Source of the DNA: Sphingomonas sp. Root710
Lineage (GTDB): Bacteria > Pseudomonadota > Alphaproteobacteria > Sphingomonadales > Sphingomonadaceae
Assembly (NCBI RefSeq): GCF_001429065.1
Contig: NZ_LMIB01000016.1
Location: forward strand, 366,611 to 430,610
Reading direction: 5' to 3'
Length of the DNA stretch: 64,000 bases
Every line of letters begins with the position of its first letter. Position 1 is the first letter of the stretch. The notes beneath the pieces are model-generated. The model was not told the origin of the DNA and made no database searches. It saw only the letters and a list, made by a program, of their open reading frames with translations. The translations under genes and the position numbers were made by a program. Shown in pieces: positions 25,739-33,841 of the stretch.

Positions 25739-28700
25739 TCAGGTAGCGCTCACCCGGCCCGATCGCTCCAGCTTGCCCCAGCCGACGCGGGGGCCGCGCA
25801 GCGCCTGGGCGATCGCCTTCAGCACGACATAATACATGATCTGGCGATAGCCGATCCGCTGCGGGATCAGCAGCCAGAGCAGCCGCCACTTCTCGCGCCG
25901 TTCGAGCGCGAAGGCGATGACCGCGGCGAGCAGGTCGATCGCGGTGAACACCAGCCAATAGGTCAGCATCCGCCCGACATCGCCCTGGGTCTGGTCCCAG
26001 CCATGCGCCTGCACCTCGAACCAGGTGCCGATCAGACTGAGGACCAAAGCGAGATCGATCACCGGGGAGATCATCGCCAGCAATATCTGGAACAGCACCG
26101 CCTGGGGCAGGCCGATGCGGGCGAGGCCCTTCGGCTGGCCTGCGCGGATCGCGCCGCGATGCTTCCACAGGCATTGCAACGTGCCATAGGCCCAGCGGAA
26201 GCGCTGCTTGGCCAGCGCGGCGACGCTCTCGGGGGCTTCGGTCCACGCCACCGCATATTGGTCATAGCCGACCGTCCAGCCGGCGCGCTGGATCGCGATC
26301 GTCAGGTCCTGGTCCTCGGCGAGCGTGTCAGGCGGATAACCGCCGACCGCGTTGATCGCGGCCAGCCGCCACGCCCCGACCGCGCCGGGCACCACGGTGA
26401 TCGCGTCGAGCCGGGCCAGCGCTCGCCGCTCGAGATTCTGGGCGCTGATATATTCGAGCGCCTGCCAGCGGGTGACGAGGTTGACCCGGTTGCCGACCTT
26501 GGCGTTGCCCGCGACCGCGCCGAGCTTCGGGTCGGCGAACCAGCGCGCGAGCCGGGCGATCGTCGCCGGTTCGAACTGGGTGTCGGCGTCGAGCGCGATG
26601 ACGATGTCGCTGCGTACCAGCGCCAGCGCGCGGTTGAGCGCGCGCGCCTTGCCACCATTTTCCAGCGTCAGCAGCCGGACGCGCGGGTCGTCGGCGAAAG
26701 TCTCGGCGACGATCGCGCTGGTGCGGTCCTTCGAGCCGTCGTCGATCACGATGACCTCGACTCGGACGTCGCGGCTGTCGAGCACGCGGCGCACCGAGCG
26801 TTCGATCACCCGCTCCTCGTTGAAGGCCGGAATGAGGACGGTGACGAAGCGATCGGGATCGATCGGCGGGAAGATCGTCCGCCCCTCGCGCCGCGCCTGC
26901 GCCAGCGCGAGGCCGGAGAGCAGCACCGCGCGGGCGATGCCGAGGCTGATCGCGACGAGGAAAAGCCATTTGAGCGCTATCGTCAAGCCGCCGAGCGTGC
27001 TGAACAGCGCCAGATCGGTCTCGGCGGCGAGGCGGTCGCTCTTGGAGATCGGCGGATTGACCGCCGATGCAGGCAGGCCCGCGAGGTTCGAGACGGTGAC
27101 CAGCTGATAGCCGCGCGCGCGCAGTTCGCGGATCAGGATCGGCAGCGCCGCCACGGTCTGCGCGCGATCACCGCCCGAATCGTGGAGCAGGACGATATTG
27201 CCCGAATAGTCGGGCCCGCCACGTTCGACCCCGGCTATGGTGCGGCGGACGATTTCGCTCACGCCGGGCCGCTTCCAGTCGTCGGGATCGACATGCAGGC
27301 CGACCGAGAGATAGCCGCGCGCCTGCGCCTCGGCGACGGGGCCGATCTCGTCGGCGGTGGTCGGCTCGGCATCGCCGAAATAGGGCGCGCGGAACAGCCG
27401 CAGCGAATGGCCGGTATAGGCCTGGAACAGCCGCTGGGTGGCGTTGAGCTCGAGCGCGGTCTCCCGCGCGTTCGCCTCGGCGAGATTGGGGTGGGTGTAG
27501 GTGTGGCTGCCCACCTCATGCCCCTCGGCGATCTCGCGATCGAGCAGCGCGCGCTGGGTCAGCGCGTTCTCGCCGACGATGAAGAAGGTGGCGGGCGCCT
27601 TCTCGGCTTTGAGGATGTCGAGGATCTTCGCGGTCCATACCGGATCGGGCCCGTCGTCGAAGGTCAGCGCGATCTGACGCGGGCGATAGCCGGTGCGCTC
27701 GATCGTCCAGGGGGTCGGCAGCTGGTCGAAGCGGACGGCGGTGATCGCGCCGCTGCGATCGGTGGTGACGCTGCGGTGGCCGGGCACCGGCTGCGCGCCG
27801 ATCCGCAATATCTCGCCCGAGCCTTCGATATCGACATTGGTGCCCGCCGGGATCTTCTCGATCGCGCTGGCGGCGGGCAAGGCGCGGTGGCGGCCGAACA
27901 TCGTCCAGACCGACGGGTCCTCGGTGCCGAGCCGCCACAGCGCGACGGCGTGAAGCCCCATCAGGTTCAATGCGGCAATCTGGCCGTGCATCGCCGCGGC
28001 GTCGAGCAGCCAGACGTCGTGGCGGACGCCGCCATCCGAATAAGCGAGGCTGCTGTTGCCGCTGAGCCGGTCGAAGCGCGGAGTCACCCCGCTCTCGCGC
28101 GCGGTCAGCCACGCTTCCTCGATCGAATGCGCGTCGACGCCGCCGCCCTGCTTCCAGTCATAGGCATAGGCGCCCAGCGCGACGACGATCTTTTCGGGGG
28201 GCAGGCCGCGCGCCGTTCGCGCGACCATGTCGGCGAACCAGGGGCGCGAGGCGATCGGGCCGGGGTCGCCGGCCTCCGAATGCTCGTCATAGGCCATCAG
28301 GAACAGCCGGTCGACGACCCGGGCATAGGCCTTCAGGTCCCAGGACGGATCGCCGACGGGCACCGCGATCGCGATCGTCATGCCGGGCAGCCGGGCGCGG
28401 GCGCGGGCCAGGAAAGCGCGATAGGCGGAGTGCGCCGAGGGCGGCAGCTGTTCGAAATCGAACATCACCCCGCTCGCCTGGTCGCGGGCGAGCAGCGCTG
28501 CAATCCGGCCGATCGCCGCGTTTGACGCCGCCGGATCGGCGAGCATCGCGGCGATCCCGTGCCCGTCCCAGACGCCGTTCTCGGCATTCTGCACCATCGG
28601 CATCAGCTTCGGGCGGTGCGGTGTATGGCTGATGATCGATCGGCCACGTGAATCGGCGATGAGACGGACCTGATGCGCGGAGCCGGTGATCGATATCCAG

Positions 28701-29089
28701 CCGGGGATCACCCAGTCGACATCGCCGGCATGGCGCGCGAGCGACGCGGCGGAGGCGTCGTCCCACGGGGCGTGAAAGGCATAGCTGACGGACGGCTGGC
28801 CATGCACGGCGCGGCCCGCGCCGATCAGGTGGCGGAAATCACGCCAGAGATGCCCGACATGGCGTGCGCTTTCCGCCGCGAGGCCGCGACCCGCACGGTC
28901 ATGCGTCAGCGGTGAGATCGCCGGCCGCTCGACCTCGAAGGGAAGCGGCGGCTGGGGCGCCACCGCGACGATCGACCCGAAAAAGGCCGCCGCGGACAGG
29001 ATCAGGAGCAGGATGAAAGCCCCGACCGCCAGTGCGAAACGCCGCCGCCGCCGGCCCGAGGCATCGAAGAAGATCGGCTTTTCGTGCAT
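25739..29089 (-). CDS. Three-domain GH18-like / polysaccharide deacetylase / GT2 membrane enzyme
   Basis: 1116 residues. A membrane helix is at 18-41. Residues about 95-410 are a GH18-like domain (GVMFDFEQLP with E213 in the catalytic position, FLMAYDEH, VVALGAYAYDW). Residues 470-670 are a NodB-type deacetylase (TFDDGPDP at 476-483, SHTYTHP at 528-534, RAPYFG at 568-573, LHDSGG at 635-640). After helices near 700-725 comes a processive GT2 domain (VLIPAFNEERV at 751-761, DADT at 834, EDQDL at 925, QRFRW at 962-966) and C-terminal helices (about 985-1090). One polypeptide could make, deacetylate and cut a beta-linked N-acetyl-hexosamine polymer, like PgaC plus PgaB joined. The substrate is inference. 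It is followed by pirin on the same strand. Confidence 0.93.
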   Translation of the reverse strand: MHEKPIFFDASGRRRRRFALAVGAFILLLILSAAAFFGSIVAVAPQPPLPFEVERPAISPLTHDRAGRGLAAESARHVGHLWRDFRHLIGAGRAVHGQPSVSYAFHAPWDDASAASLARHAGDVDWVIPGWISITGSAHQVRLIADSRGRSIISHTPHRPKLMPMVQNAENGVWDGHGIAAMLADPAASNAAIGRIAALLARDQASGVMFDFEQLPPSAHSAYRAFLARARARLPGMTIAIAVPVGDPSWDLKAYARVVDRLFLMAYDEHSEAGDPGPIASRPWFADMVARTARGLPPEKIVVALGAYAYDWKQGGGVDAHSIEEAWLTARESGVTPRFDRLSGNSSLAYSDGGVRHDVWLLDAAAMHGQIAALNLMGLHAVALWRLGTEDPSVWTMFGRHRALPAASAIEKIPAGTNVDIEGSGEILRIGAQPVPGHRSVTTDRSGAITAVRFDQLPTPWTIERTGYRPRQIALTFDDGPDPVWTAKILDILKAEKAPATFFIVGENALTQRALLDREIAEGHEVGSHTYTHPNLAEANARETALELNATQRLFQAYTGHSLRLFRAPYFGDAEPTTADEIGPVAEAQARGYLSVGLHVDPDDWKRPGVSEIVRRTIAGVERGGPDYSGNIVLLHDSGGDRAQTVAALPILIRELRARGYQLVTVSNLAGLPASAVNPPISKSDRLAAETDLALFSTLGGLTIALKWLFLVAISLGIARAVLLSGLALAQARREGRTIFPPIDPDRFVTVLIPAFNEERVIERSVRRVLDSRDVRVEVIVIDDGSKDRTSAIVAETFADDPRVRLLTLENGGKARALNRALALVRSDIVIALDADTQFEPATIARLARWFADPKLGAVAGNAKVGNRVNLVTRWQALEYISAQNLERRALARLDAITVVPGAVGAWRLAAINAVGGYPPDTLAEDQDLTIAIQRAGWTVGYDQYAVAWTEAPESVAALAKQRFRWAYGTLQCLWKHRGAIRAGQPKGLARIGLPQAVLFQILLAMISPVIDLALVLSLIGTWFEVQAHGWDQTQGDVGRMLTYWLVFTAIDLLAAVIAFALERREKWRLLWLLIPQRIGYRQIMYYVVLKAIAQALRGPRVGWGKLERSGRVSAT

Positions 29090-29258
29090 GCGTCCGGCCC
29101 GTCGAAACGGCTGCGCAACGGCAGCCGCTCGCGCCTTGCGCCCGTAATGCTTTCGGAAAGCTGACTATATTCAGGACTTTTGACGAAAGTCCATGGCCGG
29201 AACCTACGGGGCAACCGGCGGTTGGACAAAATATCCATAGGGAACAGGGACATCCGCC

Positions 29259-29510
29259 ATGCTGACCACGGCGCTGCAATATTATGGCGCCGCCGCCGGG
29301 GCGATCGCCGCGCTGATCGTTTCGCTCGACCTGGGCCGCCGCTGGACGGGATTCGGCTTCGTCATCTTCGTGACCTCGTCGATCGCGCTGATCGCCTGGG
29401 GTTTCCTGAACCCCGAGGCGAAGGGAATTGGCTGGCAGAATGTCCTGCTGTTCGTGATCAACGTGGTCGGCGTCTACCGTTATCTGATCCGCAAGAAGGG
29501 CGCGGACTGA
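29259..29510 (+). CDS. Small membrane protein, three helices
   Basis: 83 residues with three predicted membrane helices (about 8-24, 31-50 and 61-76; the last is NVLLFVINVVGVYRYLI). The loop carries FLNPEAKGIGWQ. The length and helices recall small PQ-loop-like or DUF-type inner-membrane proteins, but I do not recognise the family. The gene is divergent from the three-domain polysaccharide enzyme (170 bases apart) and could share control with it. Confidence 0.65.
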   Translation: MLTTALQYYGAAAGAIAALIVSLDLGRRWTGFGFVIFVTSSIALIAWGFLNPEAKGIGWQNVLLFVINVVGVYRYLIRKKGAD

Positions 29511-29527
29511 GTCCGCGCCGCAACCGA

Positions 29528-29704
29528 TCATCGCTTGCGATCGCCCCTGTCGCCCTGTCCGGGCTTCGCGGCGGTCTTGGCCTGCCGCCGCTGGTCGGCC
29601 GACAGCGACCGGCCGACATCGTCGGATTCGGCGAACCGCCCCTGCTCGTCGCGCCGCACATAGCGCTTGTCAGTGCCGGTATCGATCAATTCGCGCTTGG
29701 ACAT
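29528..29704 (-). CDS. Small hydrophilic conserved-type protein
   Basis: 58 residues from ATG 29702-29704. It starts MSKRELIDTGTDKRYVRRDE, then has GRFAESDDVGRSLSADQRR and a basic glycine-rich tail. I recall this pattern (short, charged, with TDKRYVRRD..G.F.ESDDVGRSL) as a common hypothetical protein of sphingomonads and rhizobia. No membrane segment or catalytic motif is seen. It may be an RNA- or DNA-associated stress protein, but that is not supported by the sequence itself. Confidence 0.7.
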   Translation of the reverse strand: MSKRELIDTGTDKRYVRRDEQGRFAESDDVGRSLSADQRRQAKTAAKPGQGDRGDRKR

Positions 29705-29771
29705 CGTCCTATCCTATCCTCTTGAGATGCCAGCAAAACGCATCGCGATTCGTTAGGTTGCCGACGGTCGA

Positions 29772-30365
29772 TCAGCAGGATGTAGCATATGCTACATCGC
29801 CGTCCGGCCGGGCCAGCACGGCGCGGACGGCCGGGGCGAAGGCGCGCGCGATGCGGTCGACGCCGAGCGCATTGGGGTGGATGCGGTCCGGCAGGCACAA
29901 CGCCGGATTGGCGAACACGCCCGGCGGGAAGAAGGGATGCACGCCGACCCCGTGGCGCGCGGCGATCTCGCCATAGATGGCGCTGCAGCGCTGACCGAAG
30001 CGGCCGAGCAGCGCGGGCGCCTCCATTCTGGCGAGCAGCACCGCGATATCGCAGCGGACGATTTCGCCGACGATCGCGTCGAGATTTGCGGCGGTGCGCG
30101 GGAGCGGGATGCCTCGGATCAGGTCGTTCGCGCCCAATTCGACGATGGCGAGATCGGGCTTCGCCGTGAGGCCGCTCAGCACGCGCGGCAGCCGGGCAAG
30201 CGCGCCTGCGCTGATGTCGCCTGACAGGCCGGCATTGTCGACCCGCACGTCGGGGAAGTCCGGGCACAGCGCTGCCTGGAGCCGGGCGGGAAAGGCTTGT
30301 TCACGGCGCAAGCCATAGCCTTCGACGAGGCTGTCGCCGAACGCGAGGATATAAGGTGTCCGCAT
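29772..30365 (-). CDS. tesA: SGNH-type arylesterase / lysophospholipase (TesA-like)
   Basis: 197 residues. Block I, AFGDSLVEGYGL, carries the nucleophile serine. DNAGLSGDISAGALARL is block II, VELGANDLIRG block III and DRIHPNALGVDRIA block V with the aspartate and histidine. There is no signal peptide, unlike E. coli TesA, because the protein begins directly at MRTPYILAFGDS. A perfect 20-bp palindrome falls within the last codons. The gene may lie in one unit with the small gene at 29528. Confidence 0.93.
   Translation of the reverse strand: MRTPYILAFGDSLVEGYGLRREQAFPARLQAALCPDFPDVRVDNAGLSGDISAGALARLPRVLSGLTAKPDLAIVELGANDLIRGIPLPRTAANLDAIVGEIVRCDIAVLLARMEAPALLGRFGQRCSAIYGEIAARHGVGVHPFFPPGVFANPALCLPDRIHPNALGVDRIARAFAPAVRAVLARPDGDVAYATSC
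29779..29798. promoter_or_regulatory. Perfect 20-bp palindrome at the end of tesA
   Basis: GATGTAGCATATGCTACATC is fully self-complementary without a loop. It lies inside the last codons of tesA, about 75 bases before the small gene at 29704 on the same strand. There is no T run, so it looks more like a protein-binding site than a terminator. Confidence 0.5.
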
Positions 30366-30594
30366 GGCGCGGATATGGGAGGCGGTGTGGCATTTTACAG
30401 CATCTTCGCCGTAACCATCTGCAACGGCTCGACCAGGCGCGAGCCGATTTCGTCTGCATCGAGCGTCTGACCGACGCGAAGATCCGCGCGATCCGCGACG
30501 CGCTCGGAAAGGACATTGGCCAGCCGGATAGGGCAGCGCCCACAGCTCGGTAGAGAGATTGCTCAGGCGCTACTTACCGTACCGGACGCCGCGG
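30366..30594. other. Gap with coding-like but startless frames
   Basis: No convincing gene. A minus-strand frame ending near 30396 reads LANVLSERVADRAD and then VEPLQMVTAKML with GC-rich third positions, but it has an in-frame stop just upstream and no usable start. A plus-strand frame (to 30553) is similarly open. It may be the remnant of a broken gene. Confidence 0.35.
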
Positions 30595-31155
30595 TCAGTC
30601 CCCGGCTCGCCAGCGCTCCAGCGCGGCGTCGTAGGCGGCCCTGGCCTTCCCGGCGGCCGCCTCCGCCTTCGCGCGCGCCCTGTGGTGCCGCGCTTCAAGA
30701 TCATGGCGCTCGCGACGCAGCGCCGCCTCGCGATCGGCCAGTTCGGCAAGCGCAGCGCGCTGATCGCCCACCAGCCGATCGATCGCGGCTTCGGCGCGGT
30801 CGAGTCTGGCGCGGCTTGGCCGCGGCCTGGGCTTTTTCGGCCTGGTTCCCGGCCGGGGGCTGGGCGCTGCGCTCGGCGCCTCCGCGATGGACGCGGCGGG
30901 TTTCGGCCGGGGTCGGTCCTCCGGCAGGGCGGCGAGCTGATCTTCGAGCGATCCGCGCGACGTGCGGATCACCACGCCCGGATGGGCCAGCGGTTCGGCC
31001 ATCAGGCGCGGATCGTCGATCTGCTCGGCGGCGCCGCGCGCAAACAGGTCTTGATCGCTGCCCCATGCGCGGAGCGCCGCCGCCCGGCTCGGCGCGGCGA
31101 CATAGGCGTCGTGGAAACCGGTCGAGGTCCGGAAGACTTTCAGGGCGCGTGCCAT
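30595..31155 (-). CDS. TolA-like charged coiled-coil protein
   Basis: 186 residues from ATG 31153-31155 (MARALKVFRTSTGFHDAYVAAPSRAAALRAWG). The N-terminal 90 residues are a conserved sphingomonad-type domain (DLFARGAAEQIDDP, VVIRTSRGSL). A proline/lysine-rich linker follows (PSPRPGTRPKKPRPRP), then a long alanine/arginine/glutamate coiled coil (ELADREAALRRERHDLEARH). It has no membrane helix, so although such proteins are often called cell-envelope biogenesis TolA, it is probably cytoplasmic. It lies 50 bases downstream of the hybrid kinase and may be co-transcribed with it. Confidence 0.7.
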   Translation of the reverse strand: MARALKVFRTSTGFHDAYVAAPSRAAALRAWGSDQDLFARGAAEQIDDPRLMAEPLAHPGVVIRTSRGSLEDQLAALPEDRPRPKPAASIAEAPSAAPSPRPGTRPKKPRPRPSRARLDRAEAAIDRLVGDQRAALAELADREAALRRERHDLEARHHRARAKAEAAAGKARAAYDAALERWRAGD

Positions 31156-31205
31156 GGCGCGATAACGCGGCACCGCCGATCCGGAGCCATGACCCCGCCG
31201 ATTTG

Positions 31206-33692
31206 CTAATCGAGCCTGGGACGATCCCGTTCGAGCATGAGCCGGACGCGCTCGACCAGGCCGTCGACGGCGAAGGGTTTGGTCAGCATCGCCATCCCCG
31301 GCATCAGCCATTCGTCATCGCCGGTCGCGCGATGGGCGTAGCCGGTGACGAACAATATCCGGAGCGACGGATCGATCGCGCGTCCGGCCTCGGCGAGCTT
31401 GCGGCCGTCGAGACCCGGCAGGCCCACGTCGGTCAGCAGCAGATCGACATGGCCGATATCGCGCAGCAATGCGAGGCCGGACGGGCCGTCGATGGCCTCG
31501 AGCACCTCATAACCGGCTTCCTGCAATGCATCGACGATCACCGCGCGGACCGAGGCCTCGTCCTCGACGACGACGATCCTGCCGCCCCGCGTCGCACGGC
31601 CGAAGTCCGCATCCTGGCGCCGCCCCGTTGCCGCCGCTTCGCCCGATGCCCGCGGCAGGCAGAGCGTGACGGTGGTGCCCGCGCCGACCATGGTCTCGAT
31701 CGTGACGAAGCCTGCCGATTGCCGCGCGAAGCCATAGATCATCGACAGGCCCAGCCCCGTGCCCGCGCCGATCGCCTTCGTCGTGAAGAAAGGTTCGAAC
31801 ACCTTGTCGGCCACGTCGGCGGTCATGCCGTGGCCGGTATCGCGCACGGCGATGGTGACGTAATCGCCCGGCGCGGCCGGTTGGTCGATCGGGGCGTCGC
31901 CCGGGCCGATCGCAATGGCGCCGACAATGATGCTGAGATCGCCGCCGCCGGGCATCGCGTCGCGCGCGTTGATCACGAGGTTGAGCACCGCGCTTTCGAG
32001 CTGGTGCGGGTCGCACCGCGTCACCCAGCGGTCCGCCGGCGGATCGAGCCTTACCCTTATCGTCTCGCTGACCGACTGGTGGATCAGATCGGCCATGCCG
32101 GCGATGAGCGCCGCCGGTTCGACCAGCTTCGGATCGAGCGGCTGGCGGCGCGAAAAGGCGAGCAGCCGCTGGGTCAGCGCGGCGGCACGCTCGGCGGAGA
32201 CGGTGGCGGCTTCGGCGTAACGCTCGACATCGGCGGTCAGCCCGCGCGCGGCCTTGCGCCGCATCAGTTCGAGCGAGCCGATGATGCCGGTCAGCAGATT
32301 GTTGAAGTCGTGCGCGATGCCGCCGGTCAGCTGGCCCACCGCCTCCATCTTCTGCGCCTGGCGCAACGCGTCCTCGGCGGCGGCGAGCGCCGCGGCGTTG
32401 TTCTTCTGATCGGTGATGTCGCGCCCATAGGCATAGACCAGACCATCCTCCATCGCGGTGTGCCAGGAGAGCCAGCGGAAGCCGCCGTCGATGGTGCGGA
32501 AGCGGCTTTCATAACCGGTCAGGTCGGCTTCGCCGAGCGCCTTCGCCAGCGCCGCGAGGCTTCCGGCGAGATCCTCGGGAACGACGAAGTCGGCGAAACG
32601 GCGGCCGACGACGTCTTCGGGGGCATGGCCGAGGATCGTGGTCCAGGACGGTGTGACCGCGCGGAACACGCTGTCGGCGTCGACGACGATGATCAGATCG
32701 CGGCTGTGCGACCAGATGCGGTCGGCGCGGCGGCGTTCGGCATCGAGCGCCGAGACATTGGCGAGCGCGCCGCTGAGCTGTCCGGCGATGAGGCGGGCGA
32801 AGTCCGCAATCTCCGGATCGCCGCGGCGATGGGGATTGAGCGCGAAGATCAGCGTCCCGAAAGGCGGCTGATCGCCGATGCCGGGCACGGGCAGTGCCAT
32901 CGCCTCGCACGGCGCGACCGACCAGCCGCCGCGCGGCCAGTCATGTTCGGGATCGAGCGCGAAGCAGACCGCATGTTCGGCCGGAAGCAGCCCATCGGGC
33001 CAGCGATGATCGGCGAGCGGAACCGCAGCTGCGGAGCATGCCAGCATCTCGGTTTCGCCGCCATGGTCGAGCGCGAGCAGCACGAAGGGAAAATCATAGG
33101 GATTATCTTCGAACACGTCGCACAGGGCACGGCGCACCTCGTCCCGGCTGCCGACGCCGACCAGCCGCATGCCGAGCCCGCGCAGCGTTTCGAGGCGGCG
33201 CTCGCCGATCACGCGCTCGGTTTCCTCGCTCACCACGCACAGCATGCCGCCGACCCGGCCCGGACCGTCGTAGAGCGGGCTGTAGGAAAAGCTGTGATAG
33301 GTCTCCTCGGGATAGCCGCTGCGTTCGAGCAGCAGGAGCAGCGCCTTGTTCCATGTCGCTTCGCCGGCGCGGACATGCGCGACCTGGTCGGCGACGTCGG
33401 CATAGACCTCCGCCCATACCTGGTGAAAGGGCTGTCCGAGCGCGCCGCCATGCTTGAGGCCGAGGGTCGGGATATAGGCGTCGTTGTAGAAGAAGCGGAG
33501 ATCGTCGCCCCAGCCGAGCCACATCTCGAAACGCGAGGTGAGCAGCATGCGCAGCGGGATTTTGAGGCCATCGGGCCAGAGCAGCGGATCGCCGAGCGGG
33601 GTGGCGGCCCAGTCATGCGCGCGCATGCGCTGCGCCATCTCCGAATGGCCGGGAAAGATGCTCTCCAATGTCTCCTGCTGGAGATGCGCCAT
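31206..33692 (-). CDS. Hybrid sensor histidine kinase (PAS-GAF-PAS-HisKA-HATPase-receiver)
   Basis: 828 residues from ATG 33690-33692 (MAHLQQETLESIFPG). There is no membrane helix. An N-terminal PAS-like part (FEMWLGWGDDLRFFYNDAYIP) is followed by a GAF region (about 180-320) and a PAS with PAC (IIVVDADSVFRAVTPSW). Then comes the phospho-acceptor H box GGIAHDFNNLLTGI, an ATPase domain (NLVINARDAM, DTGHGM, GTGLGLSMIYGF) and a C-terminal receiver with the aspartate in LLLTDVGLPGLDG. The layout is common for cytoplasmic light, redox or stress sensors of alphaproteobacteria. No partner regulator is adjacent, and the TolA-like gene follows. Confidence 0.92.
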   Translation of the reverse strand: MAHLQQETLESIFPGHSEMAQRMRAHDWAATPLGDPLLWPDGLKIPLRMLLTSRFEMWLGWGDDLRFFYNDAYIPTLGLKHGGALGQPFHQVWAEVYADVADQVAHVRAGEATWNKALLLLLERSGYPEETYHSFSYSPLYDGPGRVGGMLCVVSEETERVIGERRLETLRGLGMRLVGVGSRDEVRRALCDVFEDNPYDFPFVLLALDHGGETEMLACSAAAVPLADHRWPDGLLPAEHAVCFALDPEHDWPRGGWSVAPCEAMALPVPGIGDQPPFGTLIFALNPHRRGDPEIADFARLIAGQLSGALANVSALDAERRRADRIWSHSRDLIIVVDADSVFRAVTPSWTTILGHAPEDVVGRRFADFVVPEDLAGSLAALAKALGEADLTGYESRFRTIDGGFRWLSWHTAMEDGLVYAYGRDITDQKNNAAALAAAEDALRQAQKMEAVGQLTGGIAHDFNNLLTGIIGSLELMRRKAARGLTADVERYAEAATVSAERAAALTQRLLAFSRRQPLDPKLVEPAALIAGMADLIHQSVSETIRVRLDPPADRWVTRCDPHQLESAVLNLVINARDAMPGGGDLSIIVGAIAIGPGDAPIDQPAAPGDYVTIAVRDTGHGMTADVADKVFEPFFTTKAIGAGTGLGLSMIYGFARQSAGFVTIETMVGAGTTVTLCLPRASGEAAATGRRQDADFGRATRGGRIVVVEDEASVRAVIVDALQEAGYEVLEAIDGPSGLALLRDIGHVDLLLTDVGLPGLDGRKLAEAGRAIDPSLRILFVTGYAHRATGDDEWLMPGMAMLTKPFAVDGLVERVRLMLERDRPRLD

Positions 33693-33780
33693 ATGGCCCC
33701 GGTATCCGAACGGTTCGACCGAACCAAACGCACTATTTGCCGTTTCGATGCAAGGCGCTTCCGCATGGCTTCGGCGCGGC

Positions 33781-33816
33781 AAAGAAAAAAGCCCGCCCGG
33801 ATCGCTCCGGACGGGC
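33781..33816 (-). terminator. Rho-independent terminator of hppA
   Basis: On the minus strand the stem GCCCGTCCGG/CCGGGCGGGC with a six-base loop is followed by TTTTTTCTTT. It lies 26 bases after the hppA stop and shields the kinase gene from read-through. Confidence 0.92.
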
Positions 33817-33841
33817 GTAGATCCGACAATGCGGGATCAGA

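Noticed and set aside
26003..28525. 840-codon plus-strand frame opposite the GH18-deacetylase-GT2 gene
   Set aside because: Antisense shadow: arginine/aspartate-rich with no domains. The minus strand has three clear domains.
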